From positions 1 to 64,000 of the forward strand of contig NZ_FNDT01000007.1 of NCBI RefSeq assembly GCF_900099735.1: DNA of 64,000 nt. Reading direction: 5' to 3'. Below, piece after piece: positions 9,233-17,874 of this stretch. The notes under the pieces were generated by a model, which was not told the origin of the DNA, searched no databases, and worked only from the letters and a program-made list of their open reading frames with translations. The first letter of the stretch is position 1, and every line of letters starts with the position of its first letter. Both the position numbers and the translations under genes were made by a program. Source of the stretch: Arthrobacter subterraneus (GTDB taxonomy: Bacteria; Actinomycetota; Actinomycetes; Actinomycetales; Micrococcaceae).

Positions 9233-10164
9233 TAGTTAGCTCCTGAGAATTCTTTGTGCCGGCTGATGATCCAGCGAGCCACGATGTTGACCGCGAGGGT
9301 GATCAGGAAGAGAACCAACCCGGCAGCGATCAATTCGCTGAGTCGCAGACCGAACGCCTCCGGGAAATTGAGGGCAATCTCCGCGGCGATTGTCTGATTG
9401 CCGGATTTGATCAGGCTGGCAGTGAGTGCACCGCCGGAGAGTACCAGCGCAACGGCCATGGTCTCTCCGAGTGCGCGCCCCAGACCGAGCATGGCGGCGC
9501 TGATAATGCCCGGGCGGGCGAACGGCAGCACCGCCATGGTGATCATTTCCCAGCGCGTGGCACCCATGGCGAGCGCTGCTTCCTCGTGCAGTGTCGGCGT
9601 CTGAAGGAAGATCTCGCGGCTCAGAGAAGTAATGATCGGCAGGACCATAACGGCGAGCACAATGCCCGCAGTGAGCATGGTGCGACCCGTCTGGCTTGCG
9701 GGACCCTCGAAGATCGGCAACCATCCAGCGTTCGCGGCCAGCCAGGCGTAGGCAATGGCCAACTGCGGTGCGAGTACGGCGTATCCCCATGCGCCGTACA
9801 CCACAGAGGGAATTGCCGCTAGCAGGTCAATCACATATCCAAGTCCCTGCGCGAACCGCCGCGGCGCGTAATGGGAGATGAACAGTGCTACGCCGATACC
9901 GAGCGGGGTCGCGATCAGGAGCGCGATGGCCGCTGCAATAACCGTTCCGAGCACGATCGGGAAGATGTAGGTCAGGAAGCCTTCCCCACCGGTGATGTCC
10001 GACGGGTCGGCACCAAGGACCGGGAGGGCTTCAACGATCAGGAAGACGGCAACACTGAAAAGCGCCGCCAGGATCAGGCAGCCCGCTGCCAGGCTTGCCC
10101 CGGAGAATATCTTGTCTCCGGATTCACCTGCACCGCCTGTTCGTTTCAGTGCATTCGTTGACAC
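9232..10164 (-). CDS. pstC: Phosphate ABC transporter permease PstC
   Basis: Partner permease of PstA (310 aa) with six predicted membrane segments, EEAALAMGATRWEMI as the ATPase-contact loop, and GRALGETMAVALVLSG. I chose the GTG at 10164 (VSTNALKRTG), preceded by AAAGG about seven bases upstream. The longer frame to 10269 would run into the terminator-like hairpin downstream of pstS and lacks a ribosome site. It is coupled to pstA. Confidence 0.94.
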   Translation of the reverse strand: MSTNALKRTGGAGESGDKIFSGASLAAGCLILAALFSVAVFLIVEALPVLGADPSDITGGEGFLTYIFPIVLGTVIAAAIALLIATPLGIGVALFISHYAPRRFAQGLGYVIDLLAAIPSVVYGAWGYAVLAPQLAIAYAWLAANAGWLPIFEGPASQTGRTMLTAGIVLAVMVLPIITSLSREIFLQTPTLHEEAALAMGATRWEMITMAVLPFARPGIISAAMLGLGRALGETMAVALVLSGGALTASLIKSGNQTIAAEIALNFPEAFGLRLSELIAAGLVLFLITLAVNIVARWIISRHKEFSGAN

Positions 10165-10271
10165 GTGGGAACCTTTCGGCGCTGCGTGGGGAACGGTCTG
10201 GAACAGTGCTCGCGCGAATGTTCCGTTCTTACAAGGTACCTGCAACCCTGCCGGGCCGTAGACAGCCAACA

Positions 10272-10303
10272 GCCCCGCCAGGGCCTTTCGGGTCTGGCGG
10301 GGC
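10272..10303 (-). terminator. Intercistronic hairpin between pstS and pstC
   Basis: A 10-bp perfect stem, GCCCCGCCAG (10272-10281) with CTGGCGGGGC (10294-10303), and a 12-base loop. It starts 12 bases after the pstS stop. A stem here commonly terminates or processes most transcripts after pstS, so that binding protein is made in excess of permease. That role is inferred. Confidence 0.75.
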
Positions 10304-10315
10304 GTCGTTGACTCG

Positions 10316-11434
10316 TTAGGAAGCGACCTGGATTGAGTCGATGGCTTCCTGCGCCTGCTCGCGGAGGGTCTCCGAAATTGGAGCGTTACCGGCTGAGTCG
10401 GCAGCGTCCTGCTGGCCTTCCTCGCTGATGACGTAGGAACCGAATGCCTTTACAAGATCAACGGTCTCCTGATCCTCATAGGTGGTGCAGTACAGGTGGT
10501 AGGAGATCAGCACGATCGGGTAAGCGCCTGATTCAGTGGTGTCGCGCTCGAGATCCAGGGACATGTCGACATCATTGCGTCCCTCGTCCACCGGGGTAGC
10601 GACCTCAACTGCTCGGGAAGCGGCTTCGGGGCTCAGTGCGACGTACTCTTCGCCGACCTTCACAAGGGCCTGGCCGAGATCTCCTACAGCCGAGGCGTCG
10701 GTGTAGGTGATGGCGCCTTCGGTAGAAGATGTGGTGGAGACGACTCCGTTGGTACCCTGAGCGTTCTCCGCGACGATGTCTGCCGGCCAGTCACCGGATA
10801 CCTCGTAGGTCCACTGCTCGGGAGCAGCAGCCGCGAGGTACTCGACGAAGTTTTCGGTGGTGCCTGACTCGTCAGCACGGTGGACAACGGTGATCGGCAG
10901 ATCAGGGAGCTCTACGCCCTCGTTCTGGGCGGCGATGGCTTCATCGTTCCAATTCGAGACCTCACCTTTGAAGATGGAGGCGATGGTAGCCGCATCCAGG
11001 TTCAGTTCTTCAACCCCAGGCACGTTGAAGGCTACAGCGATGGGGGACACGTAGGCCGGGATGTTAATGGCGCCGTCGGGACCGCAGATTTCCTTCGAAG
11101 CCTCGTACTCTTCGTCGTCCAGGTAGGCGTCCGAGCCGGCGAACTGAACGCCCTGCGCGAGGAAAGCCTCGCGACCCGCACCGGATCCATCCGGGGAGTA
11201 CTGAACCGTCGCCTCAGGGTTGAGTCCTTCGAAGCCTGCCTGCCAGGCGGTCATTGCAGCCTGCTGGGAGGATGCACCCGCACCGGTCAGGGTGCCGGAT
11301 ACTGTGCTTTCGGGAGCGGCGCTGGAGCCGCCTTCTGTCCCGGAATCAACGGCGTTGTCAGAGCCGCACGCCGTAAGGGCCAGAGCGGCCACGGAGATTA
11401 CTGCCGCTGCGCGGCCAAAGCGAAGAGCCTTCAC
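10316..11434 (-). CDS. pstS: Phosphate-binding lipoprotein PstS
   Basis: Surface-anchored phosphate receptor of the Pst importer (372 aa). A short signal peptide ends in the lipobox LALTAC, making Cys23 the lipidated residue, and is followed by a Ser/Gly/Glu linker. PstS motifs include TGAGASSQQAAMTAW, YSPDGSGAGREAF, FAGSDAYL, SNWNDEAIAAQN and VHRADESGTTENFVEYL, the phosphate-binding loop. I chose the GTG at 11434, with AAGGGG upstream. The longer frame to 11518 adds 28 arginine-rich residues ahead of the signal peptide. A PHO box lies upstream and a hairpin separates the gene from pstC. Confidence 0.96.
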   Translation of the reverse strand: MKALRFGRAAAVISVAALALTACGSDNAVDSGTEGGSSAAPESTVSGTLTGAGASSQQAAMTAWQAGFEGLNPEATVQYSPDGSGAGREAFLAQGVQFAGSDAYLDDEEYEASKEICGPDGAINIPAYVSPIAVAFNVPGVEELNLDAATIASIFKGEVSNWNDEAIAAQNEGVELPDLPITVVHRADESGTTENFVEYLAAAAPEQWTYEVSGDWPADIVAENAQGTNGVVSTTSSTEGAITYTDASAVGDLGQALVKVGEEYVALSPEAASRAVEVATPVDEGRNDVDMSLDLERDTTESGAYPIVLISYHLYCTTYEDQETVDLVKAFGSYVISEEGQQDAADSAGNAPISETLREQAQEAIDSIQVAS

Positions 11435-11521
11435 TTGAATATTGCCCCTTCCAGGGTTTTGAACAGTCGGTGCTCGCAAGAGGCACCCGCGTTTATGTGT
11501 ACGAGCTTGGGTACGCACACC

Positions 11522-11527
11522 ACGCTA
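11522..11527 (-). promoter_or_regulatory. Candidate -10 box of the pst promoter
   Basis: Minus-strand TAGCGT, a good actinobacterial -10 hexamer, lies about 31 bases downstream of the PHO box and about 90 bases before the pstS start. The -35 region is poor, as expected for an activator-dependent promoter. Confidence 0.4.
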
Positions 11528-11554
11528 GGCACCGCAGGTAACGAGACTGACGGG

Positions 11555-11576
11555 TCAAAGTGAACGGAAGGTGAAC
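11555..11576 (-). promoter_or_regulatory. PHO box (PhoP/PhoB-type operator) upstream of pstS
   Basis: On the minus strand GTTCACCTTCC is followed directly by GTTCACTTTGA, two 11-bp direct repeat units matching the actinobacterial PHO-box pattern (GTTCACC plus 4 bases). A weaker third unit may follow (CCCGTCA). It lies about 125 bases upstream of the pstS start and implies induction under phosphate limitation. Confidence 0.8.
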
Positions 11577-11667
11577 AGCGGGAGGACATTTACCCCGATT
11601 TGGCTCGCGGCCCTTGTGCTTTTGCCGGAATGGGTTATTGGTTCCCAACTTTCTCCAATGCCTGCCC

Positions 11668-12204
11668 ATGTGGTGGGCCGTCGCCCAGCTTGCGGCAGCG
11701 GCCACCGGTCTGTTGTTCGTTGCCGTTCTCGCCCGTCATCAGCGGGTCAGGGGAACCGCCGCATGGTGGATTCTCGGCGGCCTGGTACTGCTCTTCTGCC
11801 TGGACGAGGGCACCGGGCTGCACGAACGCCTGGAAGGCCTCATTCTGCAGTTCACCGATATTCCTGACACTATGTTCCTCTGGCTGGTCCTCGGCATCCC
11901 GCTCGCCCTGATTGTCCTTGTGCTGGCCGCCGTAAGCGCCCGCCACCTGCCGGAGGAATCAACCCGACTGATCGTGCTGGGCGTGGTCACCCTGCTGTTT
12001 GCCGCCGTCGGACTTGAGTTCGTGGCCGGGCACTCGGTTGGTCTCGGAGCACCGCCCCTGGCCGTGGACGTGCTGTCCCACCTGGAGGAATTCCTGGAAC
12101 TGGTCGCCGGATCATTGTTGCTCGCTGCACCCCTGGCCGCCGTTCGGACCCGGACCACCGGCAAGTCCACCAGCTTTACTCTGATGGACCGCTCCCGGCG
12201 GTAG
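11668..12204 (+). CDS. Predicted integral membrane protein, 178 aa, function unknown
   Basis: Four to five hydrophobic segments: WWAVAQLAAAATGLLFVAVLA, TAAWWILGGLVLLFCL, MFLWLVLGIPLALIVLVLAAV, a segment around LIVLGVVTLLFAAVGLEFVAG and LELVAGSLLLAAPLAAV. Acidic/His motifs LDEGTGLHERLE and LSHLEEFLELVA border the membrane segments. Similar motifs occur in unnamed actinobacterial membrane proteins. The start is uncertain: ATG at 11668 begins at the first membrane segment, while TTG at 11614 would add 18 residues, and neither has a clear ribosome site. It is transcribed away from pstS, and the PHO box lies about 90 bases upstream, so phosphate-responsive expression is possible but unproven. Confidence 0.65.
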   Translation: MWWAVAQLAAAATGLLFVAVLARHQRVRGTAAWWILGGLVLLFCLDEGTGLHERLEGLILQFTDIPDTMFLWLVLGIPLALIVLVLAAVSARHLPEESTRLIVLGVVTLLFAAVGLEFVAGHSVGLGAPPLAVDVLSHLEEFLELVAGSLLLAAPLAAVRTRTTGKSTSFTLMDRSRR

Positions 12205-12214
12205 GGTCAGGCAT

Positions 12215-13342
12215 ATGACCCGGCGTTCCCGACTGGACCGCGCACGATCGTTTATGCGCAACCGCTCCCGCGTCGGCCTGCGCCGCAGCCGTTCATCCCT
12301 TCTTCCCGCCGTGCAGATCACCGTCGGGGCCGTCGGCGCCTATGCCTTCGCGGAACAGGTCCTCGGTCATGAAGGCCCGCTCTTCGCGGCAACCTCGGCG
12401 CTGATCGCGCTCGGCTTTTCACGCGATCCCCGGCTGCGCCGCGTCCTCGAGGTGGGCATCGGCTGCACCCTGGGCATCGCCGTCGGGGACGTGCTGCTGG
12501 CGGTGCTGGGCACCGGTCTGTGGCAGGCCGCCGTCGTGCTTTTCATCTCCGTGCTGCTGGCGCGGTTCCTCGACAGCGGAACCATCTTCACCACCCAGCT
12601 GGCTCTTCAATCGCTCCTGGTTGTCCTGCTGCCCGCTCCGGATGGCGGGCCGTTCACGCGGAGTGCAGATGCCATTGTGGGCGGCGTCATTGCACTGCTG
12701 ATCACCATGGCCATACCGCGCGACCCCCGCCGTGAACCAAAAGGGGACGTCCGGAAGCTGCTCGGCGAACTCTCAGGGGTGCTGCGGGAGAACTCGCAGG
12801 CGCTCACCTCGAGTGACCATACCCAGGCGTGGCACGCGCTGATCCGGGCTCGGAACTGCCAGCCGCTCATGGACGGCCTCTCCGGTTCCCTGCGCGCGGC
12901 CACGGAGGTCGCCCAGATCTCCCCCGCGTACCGGAGGCACCGGAGCGAGCTCGGCGAACTTCGCGGAGCCATCGGCTTCATCGACCTGGCCATCCGCAAC
13001 AGCCGGGTCTTCTCACGCCGGCTGACCTCGGTGATCAACCATGCGGCGCTCTCGGACGAGGCGGTGCAGTCACTCGCGCAGGTCATCGAGGACACCGCCG
13101 ACGCTGTGGACGTACTCGCTCTCGCGCTCCACTCCGTCTCGACCGCCGAGCGCGACCAGCACCTCCGCAGGGCGCGCGAGGATTTGGCCGCTGTTGCCAC
13201 CACCCTGCATCCGGCACGGCTCAATGTGCAGCGACTGGAGGGCGAGGGCCTGGTCATCCTCTACCGGCCCCTCGTCGTCGACCTCCTTCAGGCCACAGGC
13301 CTGTCCCATGACGACGCCGCGGGATACCTGCCGAAGCTGTGA
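12215..13342 (+). CDS. FUSC/aromatic-acid-exporter family membrane protein, 375 aa
   Basis: The N-terminal half (about residues 28-165) has four to six hydrophobic segments with the family pattern PAVQITVGAVGAYAFAEQVLG, LFAATSALIALGF and RVLEVGIGCTLGIAVGDVLL, ending at IPRDPRREP. The C-terminal half is a soluble helical domain. This architecture matches FUSC/ArAE (DUF939-like) proteins, some of which export aromatic acids. The substrate here is unknown. ATG at 12215, eleven bases after the upstream membrane-protein gene, so the two are probably co-transcribed. Confidence 0.82.
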   Translation: MTRRSRLDRARSFMRNRSRVGLRRSRSSLLPAVQITVGAVGAYAFAEQVLGHEGPLFAATSALIALGFSRDPRLRRVLEVGIGCTLGIAVGDVLLAVLGTGLWQAAVVLFISVLLARFLDSGTIFTTQLALQSLLVVLLPAPDGGPFTRSADAIVGGVIALLITMAIPRDPRREPKGDVRKLLGELSGVLRENSQALTSSDHTQAWHALIRARNCQPLMDGLSGSLRAATEVAQISPAYRRHRSELGELRGAIGFIDLAIRNSRVFSRRLTSVINHAALSDEAVQSLAQVIEDTADAVDVLALALHSVSTAERDQHLRRAREDLAAVATTLHPARLNVQRLEGEGLVILYRPLVVDLLQATGLSHDDAAGYLPKL

Positions 13343-13383
13343 GCCTCAGCGGGACTGTCGGATGCACCCGGTACGTTTGAGGC

Positions 13384-14760
13384 ATGGCTACCAAGACCGC
13401 GCGCTCGCGCACGCAATCCCCCGCCTACCGCTGCGGTGAATGCGGCTGGACCACCGCCAAGTGGGTGGGCAGGTGCGGTGAGTGCCAGGCCTGGGGAACG
13501 GTCGAGGAAACCGCTGCGGCCGGGGTGGCGAGGACGACGGCGGCCACCACGGTTGCGCGGCCGGCCCTCCGCATCGCTGATGTTGACGCCACCACGGCCT
13601 CCTACCAGCCCACCGAGGTGGGCGAGCTTGATCGGGTCCTCGGGGGCGGGCTGGTGCCCGGTGCTGTCATCCTGGTGGCAGGAGAGCCCGGGGTCGGCAA
13701 ATCCACGCTGCTGCTCGATGTCGCTGCACGCGTTGCCCGGCTGGGACGCACCGTTCTGTATGTCACGGGTGAGGAATCCTCGGCGCAGGTGAAGCTGCGC
13801 GCGGAGCGTATCGGCGCGCTGGCGGACACCCTGTATCTCACGGCGGAATCGGACCTGAGCCAGGCTCTTGGGCAGGTTGAGAAGGTGGACCCTGCACTGC
13901 TCATCGTGGATTCGGTGCAGACCCTGAGCAGTCCGGACGTAGACGGAAGCGCCGGCGGTGTCACGCAGGTGAAGGAGGTGGCGGCGTCGCTGATCAATGC
14001 CGCCAAGACCCGCGGGATGACAACACTGCTGGTGGGCCACGTCACCAAGGACGGGTCCATTGCCGGTCCGCGCCTGCTGGAGCACCTCGTGGACGTGGTC
14101 TGCCAGTTCGAGGGTGAAAGGCACTCGCGCCTCCGCCTGATGCGCGCTGTCAAGAACCGGTACGGGCCTACGGACGAGGTGGGCTGCTTCGACCTCACGG
14201 ATACCGGCATCGAGGGCCTCGCCGACCCCAGTGGACTGTTTGTCTCTCGCACCAAGGAACCGGTGTCGGGCACGTGCATCACAGTGACCCTTGAGGGCCG
14301 GCGGCCGCTGCTGGCGGAGGTGCAGGCACTCCTCGCCGAATCGGCGAACGCCCAGCCGCGCCGCGCCACCAGCGGCCTGGACGGATCGAGGGTGTCCATG
14401 CTCCTCGCGGTACTGCAGCAGCGCGCATCGCTGCAGCTGCACAAGGATGACAGCTATGTAGCCACGGTTGGCGGGGTGAAGCTGAGTGAACCGGCCACGG
14501 ATCTCTCGGTTGCGCTCGCTATCGCGTCGGCCAAGACCAACCAGGCGCTCCCGTCCCGGATGATCGCCTTCGGGGAAGTCGGGCTCGCCGGTGAGGTCCG
14601 CCCGGTGCCGGGCATCTCGCGGCGCATCCAGGAGGCCGAGCGTCTCGGCTTCACGCACGCCGTCGTGCCGGAATCACCCAACGGACCCGGACGGATCCCG
14701 GCGGGTTTCACCGTCAAACAGGTCAGCACCCTTACGGAGGCCCTGGAACTGCTCTTCTGA
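13384..14760 (+). CDS. radA: DNA repair protein RadA
   Basis: RecA-like ATPase that processes recombination intermediates (458 aa, normal length). It has an N-terminal C4 zinc finger (Cys17, Cys20, Cys31, Cys34), Walker A GEPGVGKST (100-108), Walker B LLIVDSVQT, the RadA-specific KNRYG motif (257-261) and a C-terminal Lon-protease-like domain (LSVALAIASAKTNQALP). TTGAGGC precedes the ATG. disA follows on the same strand after 135 bases. radA-disA adjacency is conserved in Firmicutes and Actinobacteria and links recombination repair with c-di-AMP signalling. Confidence 0.97.
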   Translation: MATKTARSRTQSPAYRCGECGWTTAKWVGRCGECQAWGTVEETAAAGVARTTAATTVARPALRIADVDATTASYQPTEVGELDRVLGGGLVPGAVILVAGEPGVGKSTLLLDVAARVARLGRTVLYVTGEESSAQVKLRAERIGALADTLYLTAESDLSQALGQVEKVDPALLIVDSVQTLSSPDVDGSAGGVTQVKEVAASLINAAKTRGMTTLLVGHVTKDGSIAGPRLLEHLVDVVCQFEGERHSRLRLMRAVKNRYGPTDEVGCFDLTDTGIEGLADPSGLFVSRTKEPVSGTCITVTLEGRRPLLAEVQALLAESANAQPRRATSGLDGSRVSMLLAVLQQRASLQLHKDDSYVATVGGVKLSEPATDLSVALAIASAKTNQALPSRMIAFGEVGLAGEVRPVPGISRRIQEAERLGFTHAVVPESPNGPGRIPAGFTVKQVSTLTEALELLF

Positions 14761-14895
14761 GACCTCCGGAAGCACCCGGTAACCCGAACGTTACGCATTT
14801 GAGCAGGAACCGGACGGCCAGCCGCGAGCCTGCTCCCATAGGATTGGGTACTGCCGGGCGATGCATTCGCGTGCCCAGCGGGAAGAGGGAGTGAG

Positions 14896-15972
14896 ATGGT
14901 ACGCAGTCCGGAGGATGCTCTGAAGGCAACCCTGGCGCGGGTTGCGCCGGGTACGCAGCTGCGGGACGGCCTGGAACGGATCCTGCGCGGGCGCACCGGT
15001 GCACTGATTGTCCTGGGATTCGACCGCACGGTCGATTCGATCTGCTCGGGCGGCTTTGACATCGGAATCGACTTTTCTCCCACCCGCCTCCGTGAACTCG
15101 CGAAGATGGACGGCGCAATCGTCTGTGACCGCGACGCAAGCAACATCCTGCGCGCCGGTGTCCAGCTGGTGCCGGACCACCGCATTGAGACGCAGGAGTC
15201 CGGGACGCGGCACCGGACCGCCGAGCGCGTGGCCATCCAGACCAGTTTCCCGGTGATCTCCGTGAGCCAGTCCATGCAGATCATCGCGCTCTACGTCGAC
15301 GGCCTCCGCCACGTCCTTGAGGGTTCGGAGCCCGTGCTGGCGCGCGCCAACCAGGCACTCGCCACCCTGGAGCGCTACCGCGCCAGGCTTGACCAGGTCA
15401 CCGGTTCGCTCTCGGCCCTGGAAATCGAAGCCATGGTGACGGTCCGCGACGTCGCAGTAACGCTGCAGCGCCAGGAGATGGTCCGGCGCATCTCCGAGGA
15501 AATCTCGCAGTACGTCCTTGAGCTCGGCATCGACGGGCGCCTCCTCTCCCTGCAGGTGGAGGAACTCACCACCGGTCTGGGCCCAGGCAGTGAAATGGTC
15601 CTCCGCGACTACTCGGGCCTGGGCGGAAGCACCACCCCGGTCGAGGAGCAGCTGGCCCGGCTCCAGGGGTTCAGCTCCACTGACCTGATTGACCTCGGAA
15701 CCATCGCCAGCGTGCTCGGGTTCAACCCGTCCTCGGATTCGCTCGACGCCGTGGTCCAGCCCAAGGGTTTCCGGCTGCTCTCGGGGATCAAGGCGGTGCC
15801 GCCCACCGTGGCCAACCGGCTGGTGGACCACTTCGACGGACTGCAGAACCTCATGGCGGCCAACATCGACGATCTCATGGCGGTGGACGGTATCGGTGAG
15901 CAGCGGGCGCGGACCGTCCGCGAGGGCCTCTCACGCATTGCGGAGACCAGCCTCCTCGACCGCTTCATGTAG
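14896..15972 (+). CDS. disA: DNA integrity scanning protein DisA, diadenylate cyclase
   Basis: Condenses two ATP into the second messenger c-di-AMP while scanning DNA for branched structures (358 aa). The cyclase domain has the catalytic DGA (72-74, in KMDGAIVCDRDASNI) and RHR (105-107, GTRHRTAERVA) motifs. It is followed by a helical linker and C-terminal helix-hairpin-helix repeats (DGIGEQRARTVREGL). All catalytic residues are present. GGGAGTGAG precedes the ATG. RadA is known to restrain DisA in other bacteria, consistent with the adjacency. Confidence 0.97.
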   Translation: MVRSPEDALKATLARVAPGTQLRDGLERILRGRTGALIVLGFDRTVDSICSGGFDIGIDFSPTRLRELAKMDGAIVCDRDASNILRAGVQLVPDHRIETQESGTRHRTAERVAIQTSFPVISVSQSMQIIALYVDGLRHVLEGSEPVLARANQALATLERYRARLDQVTGSLSALEIEAMVTVRDVAVTLQRQEMVRRISEEISQYVLELGIDGRLLSLQVEELTTGLGPGSEMVLRDYSGLGGSTTPVEEQLARLQGFSSTDLIDLGTIASVLGFNPSSDSLDAVVQPKGFRLLSGIKAVPPTVANRLVDHFDGLQNLMAANIDDLMAVDGIGEQRARTVREGLSRIAETSLLDRFM

Positions 15973-16016
15973 GTCCGGGCCCGCAACTTCCCCACGCCCG
16001 CGCTTGCCGGGGGCGA

Positions 16017-16700
16017 TTACTGGAGCGTGAAGGGAACCTCGTCGCTGATGCGCTCTCCGAGACGGGTCTTGAAAACGTAGCCGCCGGGACCGGGCACAAC
16101 GTCAACAGGAGCGCACTCGGGCGCGCTTCGGTTCCGCTGCCACTGAAAGCGCGCCGTTTCGGATCCGCCCGGTTCAATGATCACCTCGAGGTCTTCAGCG
16201 CCCTCCTGGCAATCCCTGGAGGAGAAGATCCGGTCCTCACCACTGGTAATCAGGAACTCCATCTGGGATGTCCCGACGTTCACGGGACAGGGAATCTCGC
16301 CCGTATTGCGCACCGTCAGGGAGAGGACCGGTAACTGGTCAGCGGCGTAGGTCTCAGCATCCGTGCTGCCCGTGACCTTGATCGATGCCGGGTTGCACAC
16401 CGGCTCGGTGGACGTCGGCTTCGGCGTGGGGCTCGGTGTCGGCTCCGGCGAGGCAGTTTCACCCGGAGCGGAGGATGCGGCCGGGTGGGGAGAAACGCTG
16501 GGTGAACCGGCGGCTGCCGGGGGTTGTGCGGGATCGCCACGGAACATGCCCGCAATAGCGATCCCGGCCCACACGAGGCCGCCGATCAGCAGGAGCGCAA
16601 GCACTGCTGCCACCTGGCGCCGCCGTTTATACACCCTTGGGCTCGGTTTCCGCCGGGGATTAACCACCCGGCTGCTGCCTGTACCTCCTGCCGAGCTCAT
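16017..16700 (-). CDS. Membrane-anchored secreted hypothetical protein, 227 aa
   Basis: A basic cytoplasmic N-terminus (about 30 residues, PRRKPSPRVYKRRRQ) precedes one membrane segment (VAAVLALLLIGGLVWAGIAIAG). Next comes a Pro/Ser/Thr/Glu-rich linker (residues 55-100) and an extracellular domain with LSLTVRNTGEIPCPVNVG, RDCQEG and cysteines that may form disulfides. The outer domain resembles an Ig-like or DUF4232-type beta fold, but I cannot assign a family. The gene is convergent with disA and divergent from mutY, an arrangement I recall from other Arthrobacter genomes. Confidence 0.75.
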   Translation of the reverse strand: MSSAGGTGSSRVVNPRRKPSPRVYKRRRQVAAVLALLLIGGLVWAGIAIAGMFRGDPAQPPAAAGSPSVSPHPAASSAPGETASPEPTPSPTPKPTSTEPVCNPASIKVTGSTDAETYAADQLPVLSLTVRNTGEIPCPVNVGTSQMEFLITSGEDRIFSSRDCQEGAEDLEVIIEPGGSETARFQWQRNRSAPECAPVDVVPGPGGYVFKTRLGERISDEVPFTLQ

Positions 16701-16827
16701 GGTTCAAGGCTAAGAGACAGCGGCGCGGCAGGCGGCCGCACCACGCCGCGGGGACCGCACTTCGCGGAGGCTTCGATAGGGTGGATTCTGCTGATTCGAC
16801 CATCTGGAGCTCACCCTGAACACCGCC

Positions 16828-17739
16828 GTGCTGCACGCCCGCCTGAGCGACTGGTTCGACGACGCCGCCCGCGACCTTCCGTGGCGGCTCCCCTCGCGGA
16901 CGCCCTGGGGTGTCCTGGTGAGCGAGTTCATGCTTCAGCAGACCCCGGTGAGCCGCGTCCTGCCGGTGTGGGAGGACTGGATGTCCCGCTGGCCGACACC
17001 GGCAGACCTGGCCGCGGAGCCCGCCGGTGAGGCTCTGCGGCATTGGGGCCGCCTGGGCTACCCGCGGCGGGCGGTGCGCCTGCACGCGGCGGCGACCGCC
17101 GTCGTCGTCCGTCATGGGGGGCAGGTACCAGGTTCGCATGATGAGCTTCTCGCCCTGCCCGGCGTCGGCACCTACACCGCGGCAGCTGTCGCTGCCTTTG
17201 CCTTCGGCCGCCGCGAGACGGTGGTCGACACGAATATCCGGCGGGTACACGCTCGCCTGGTGGACGGAGCGGCGCTGCCGGCACCATCCCTCACGGCGGC
17301 AGAAATGAATCGGGCAGCCACGCTGCTGCCCGACGACGCCGGTTCTTCCGTGCGATGGAACGCCGCGGTCATGGAGCTGGGCGCGTTGGTGTGCACTGCC
17401 CGGACACCCGCCTGTGAGCAGTGCCCGGTGCTCGACCTGTGCGCGTGGGTGGCGGCGGGGAGGCCCGCTCCCACGTACGTGCCCAGAGGTCAGTCCTGGG
17501 CGGGCACCGACCGCCAGGTCCGCGGCGCGATCATGCATGTCCTGCGGCACGCTGATGCCCCCGTGCCGCGGCCGTTGATCCACGACCGCCCGGTCGACCT
17601 TGCCTTCGGGGCGCCCGCGGCGCTCGAGAAACTCCACGCACTGAATGCTCCACCGGAGCAACTGGAGCGCGCACTGGCGGGCCTCCTCACTGACGGCCTG
17701 GCCGAGGAGACGCCGAACGGCGTCCAGCTGCCCGCCTGA
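16828..17739 (+). CDS. mutY: A/G-specific adenine glycosylase MutY
   Basis: Removes adenine mispaired with 8-oxoguanine (303 aa as called). It has catalytic Glu33 (SEFMLQQTP), the helix-hairpin-helix LPGVGTYTAAAV, catalytic Asp134 (VVDTNIRR), and a [4Fe-4S] cluster of Cys189, Cys196, Cys199 and Cys205 (C-x6-C-x2-C-x5-C). The C-terminal region is short, as in other actinobacterial MutY. The GTG at 16828 is 18 bases from the only ribosome site (GGAG 16806-16809). An in-frame CTG at 16816 is spaced properly, so translation may start there. A TAGGGT -10 box lies about 30 bases upstream of the GGAG. Confidence 0.92.
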   Translation: MLHARLSDWFDDAARDLPWRLPSRTPWGVLVSEFMLQQTPVSRVLPVWEDWMSRWPTPADLAAEPAGEALRHWGRLGYPRRAVRLHAAATAVVVRHGGQVPGSHDELLALPGVGTYTAAAVAAFAFGRRETVVDTNIRRVHARLVDGAALPAPSLTAAEMNRAATLLPDDAGSSVRWNAAVMELGALVCTARTPACEQCPVLDLCAWVAAGRPAPTYVPRGQSWAGTDRQVRGAIMHVLRHADAPVPRPLIHDRPVDLAFGAPAALEKLHALNAPPEQLERALAGLLTDGLAEETPNGVQLPA

Positions 17740-17874
17740 TTTCTCCGGAAGTGTTGCGCACCTTCGGCGGCCTCGCCCCGCCAGAAGCAACGCGAACTGC
17801 CCGAAAGTTCTGGGAAATCCAATCGGTATCGAACCGTTCCCGGCGGCCGGCCGGAAGGCGTCTATCCTGCTTTC

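Noticed and set aside
11571-11867. Alternative + frame before the membrane protein
   Set aside because: It turns into Arg/Pro-rich sequence after the first 30 codons, and only the 11668 frame gives membrane segments throughout.
13288-14658. 456-codon antisense frame over radA
   Set aside because: radA is certain by its motifs; the antisense product has none.
14779-14794. GTAAC-CCGAAC-GTTAC upstream of disA as an operator
   Set aside because: A 5-bp arm is too short to be significant in one sequence.
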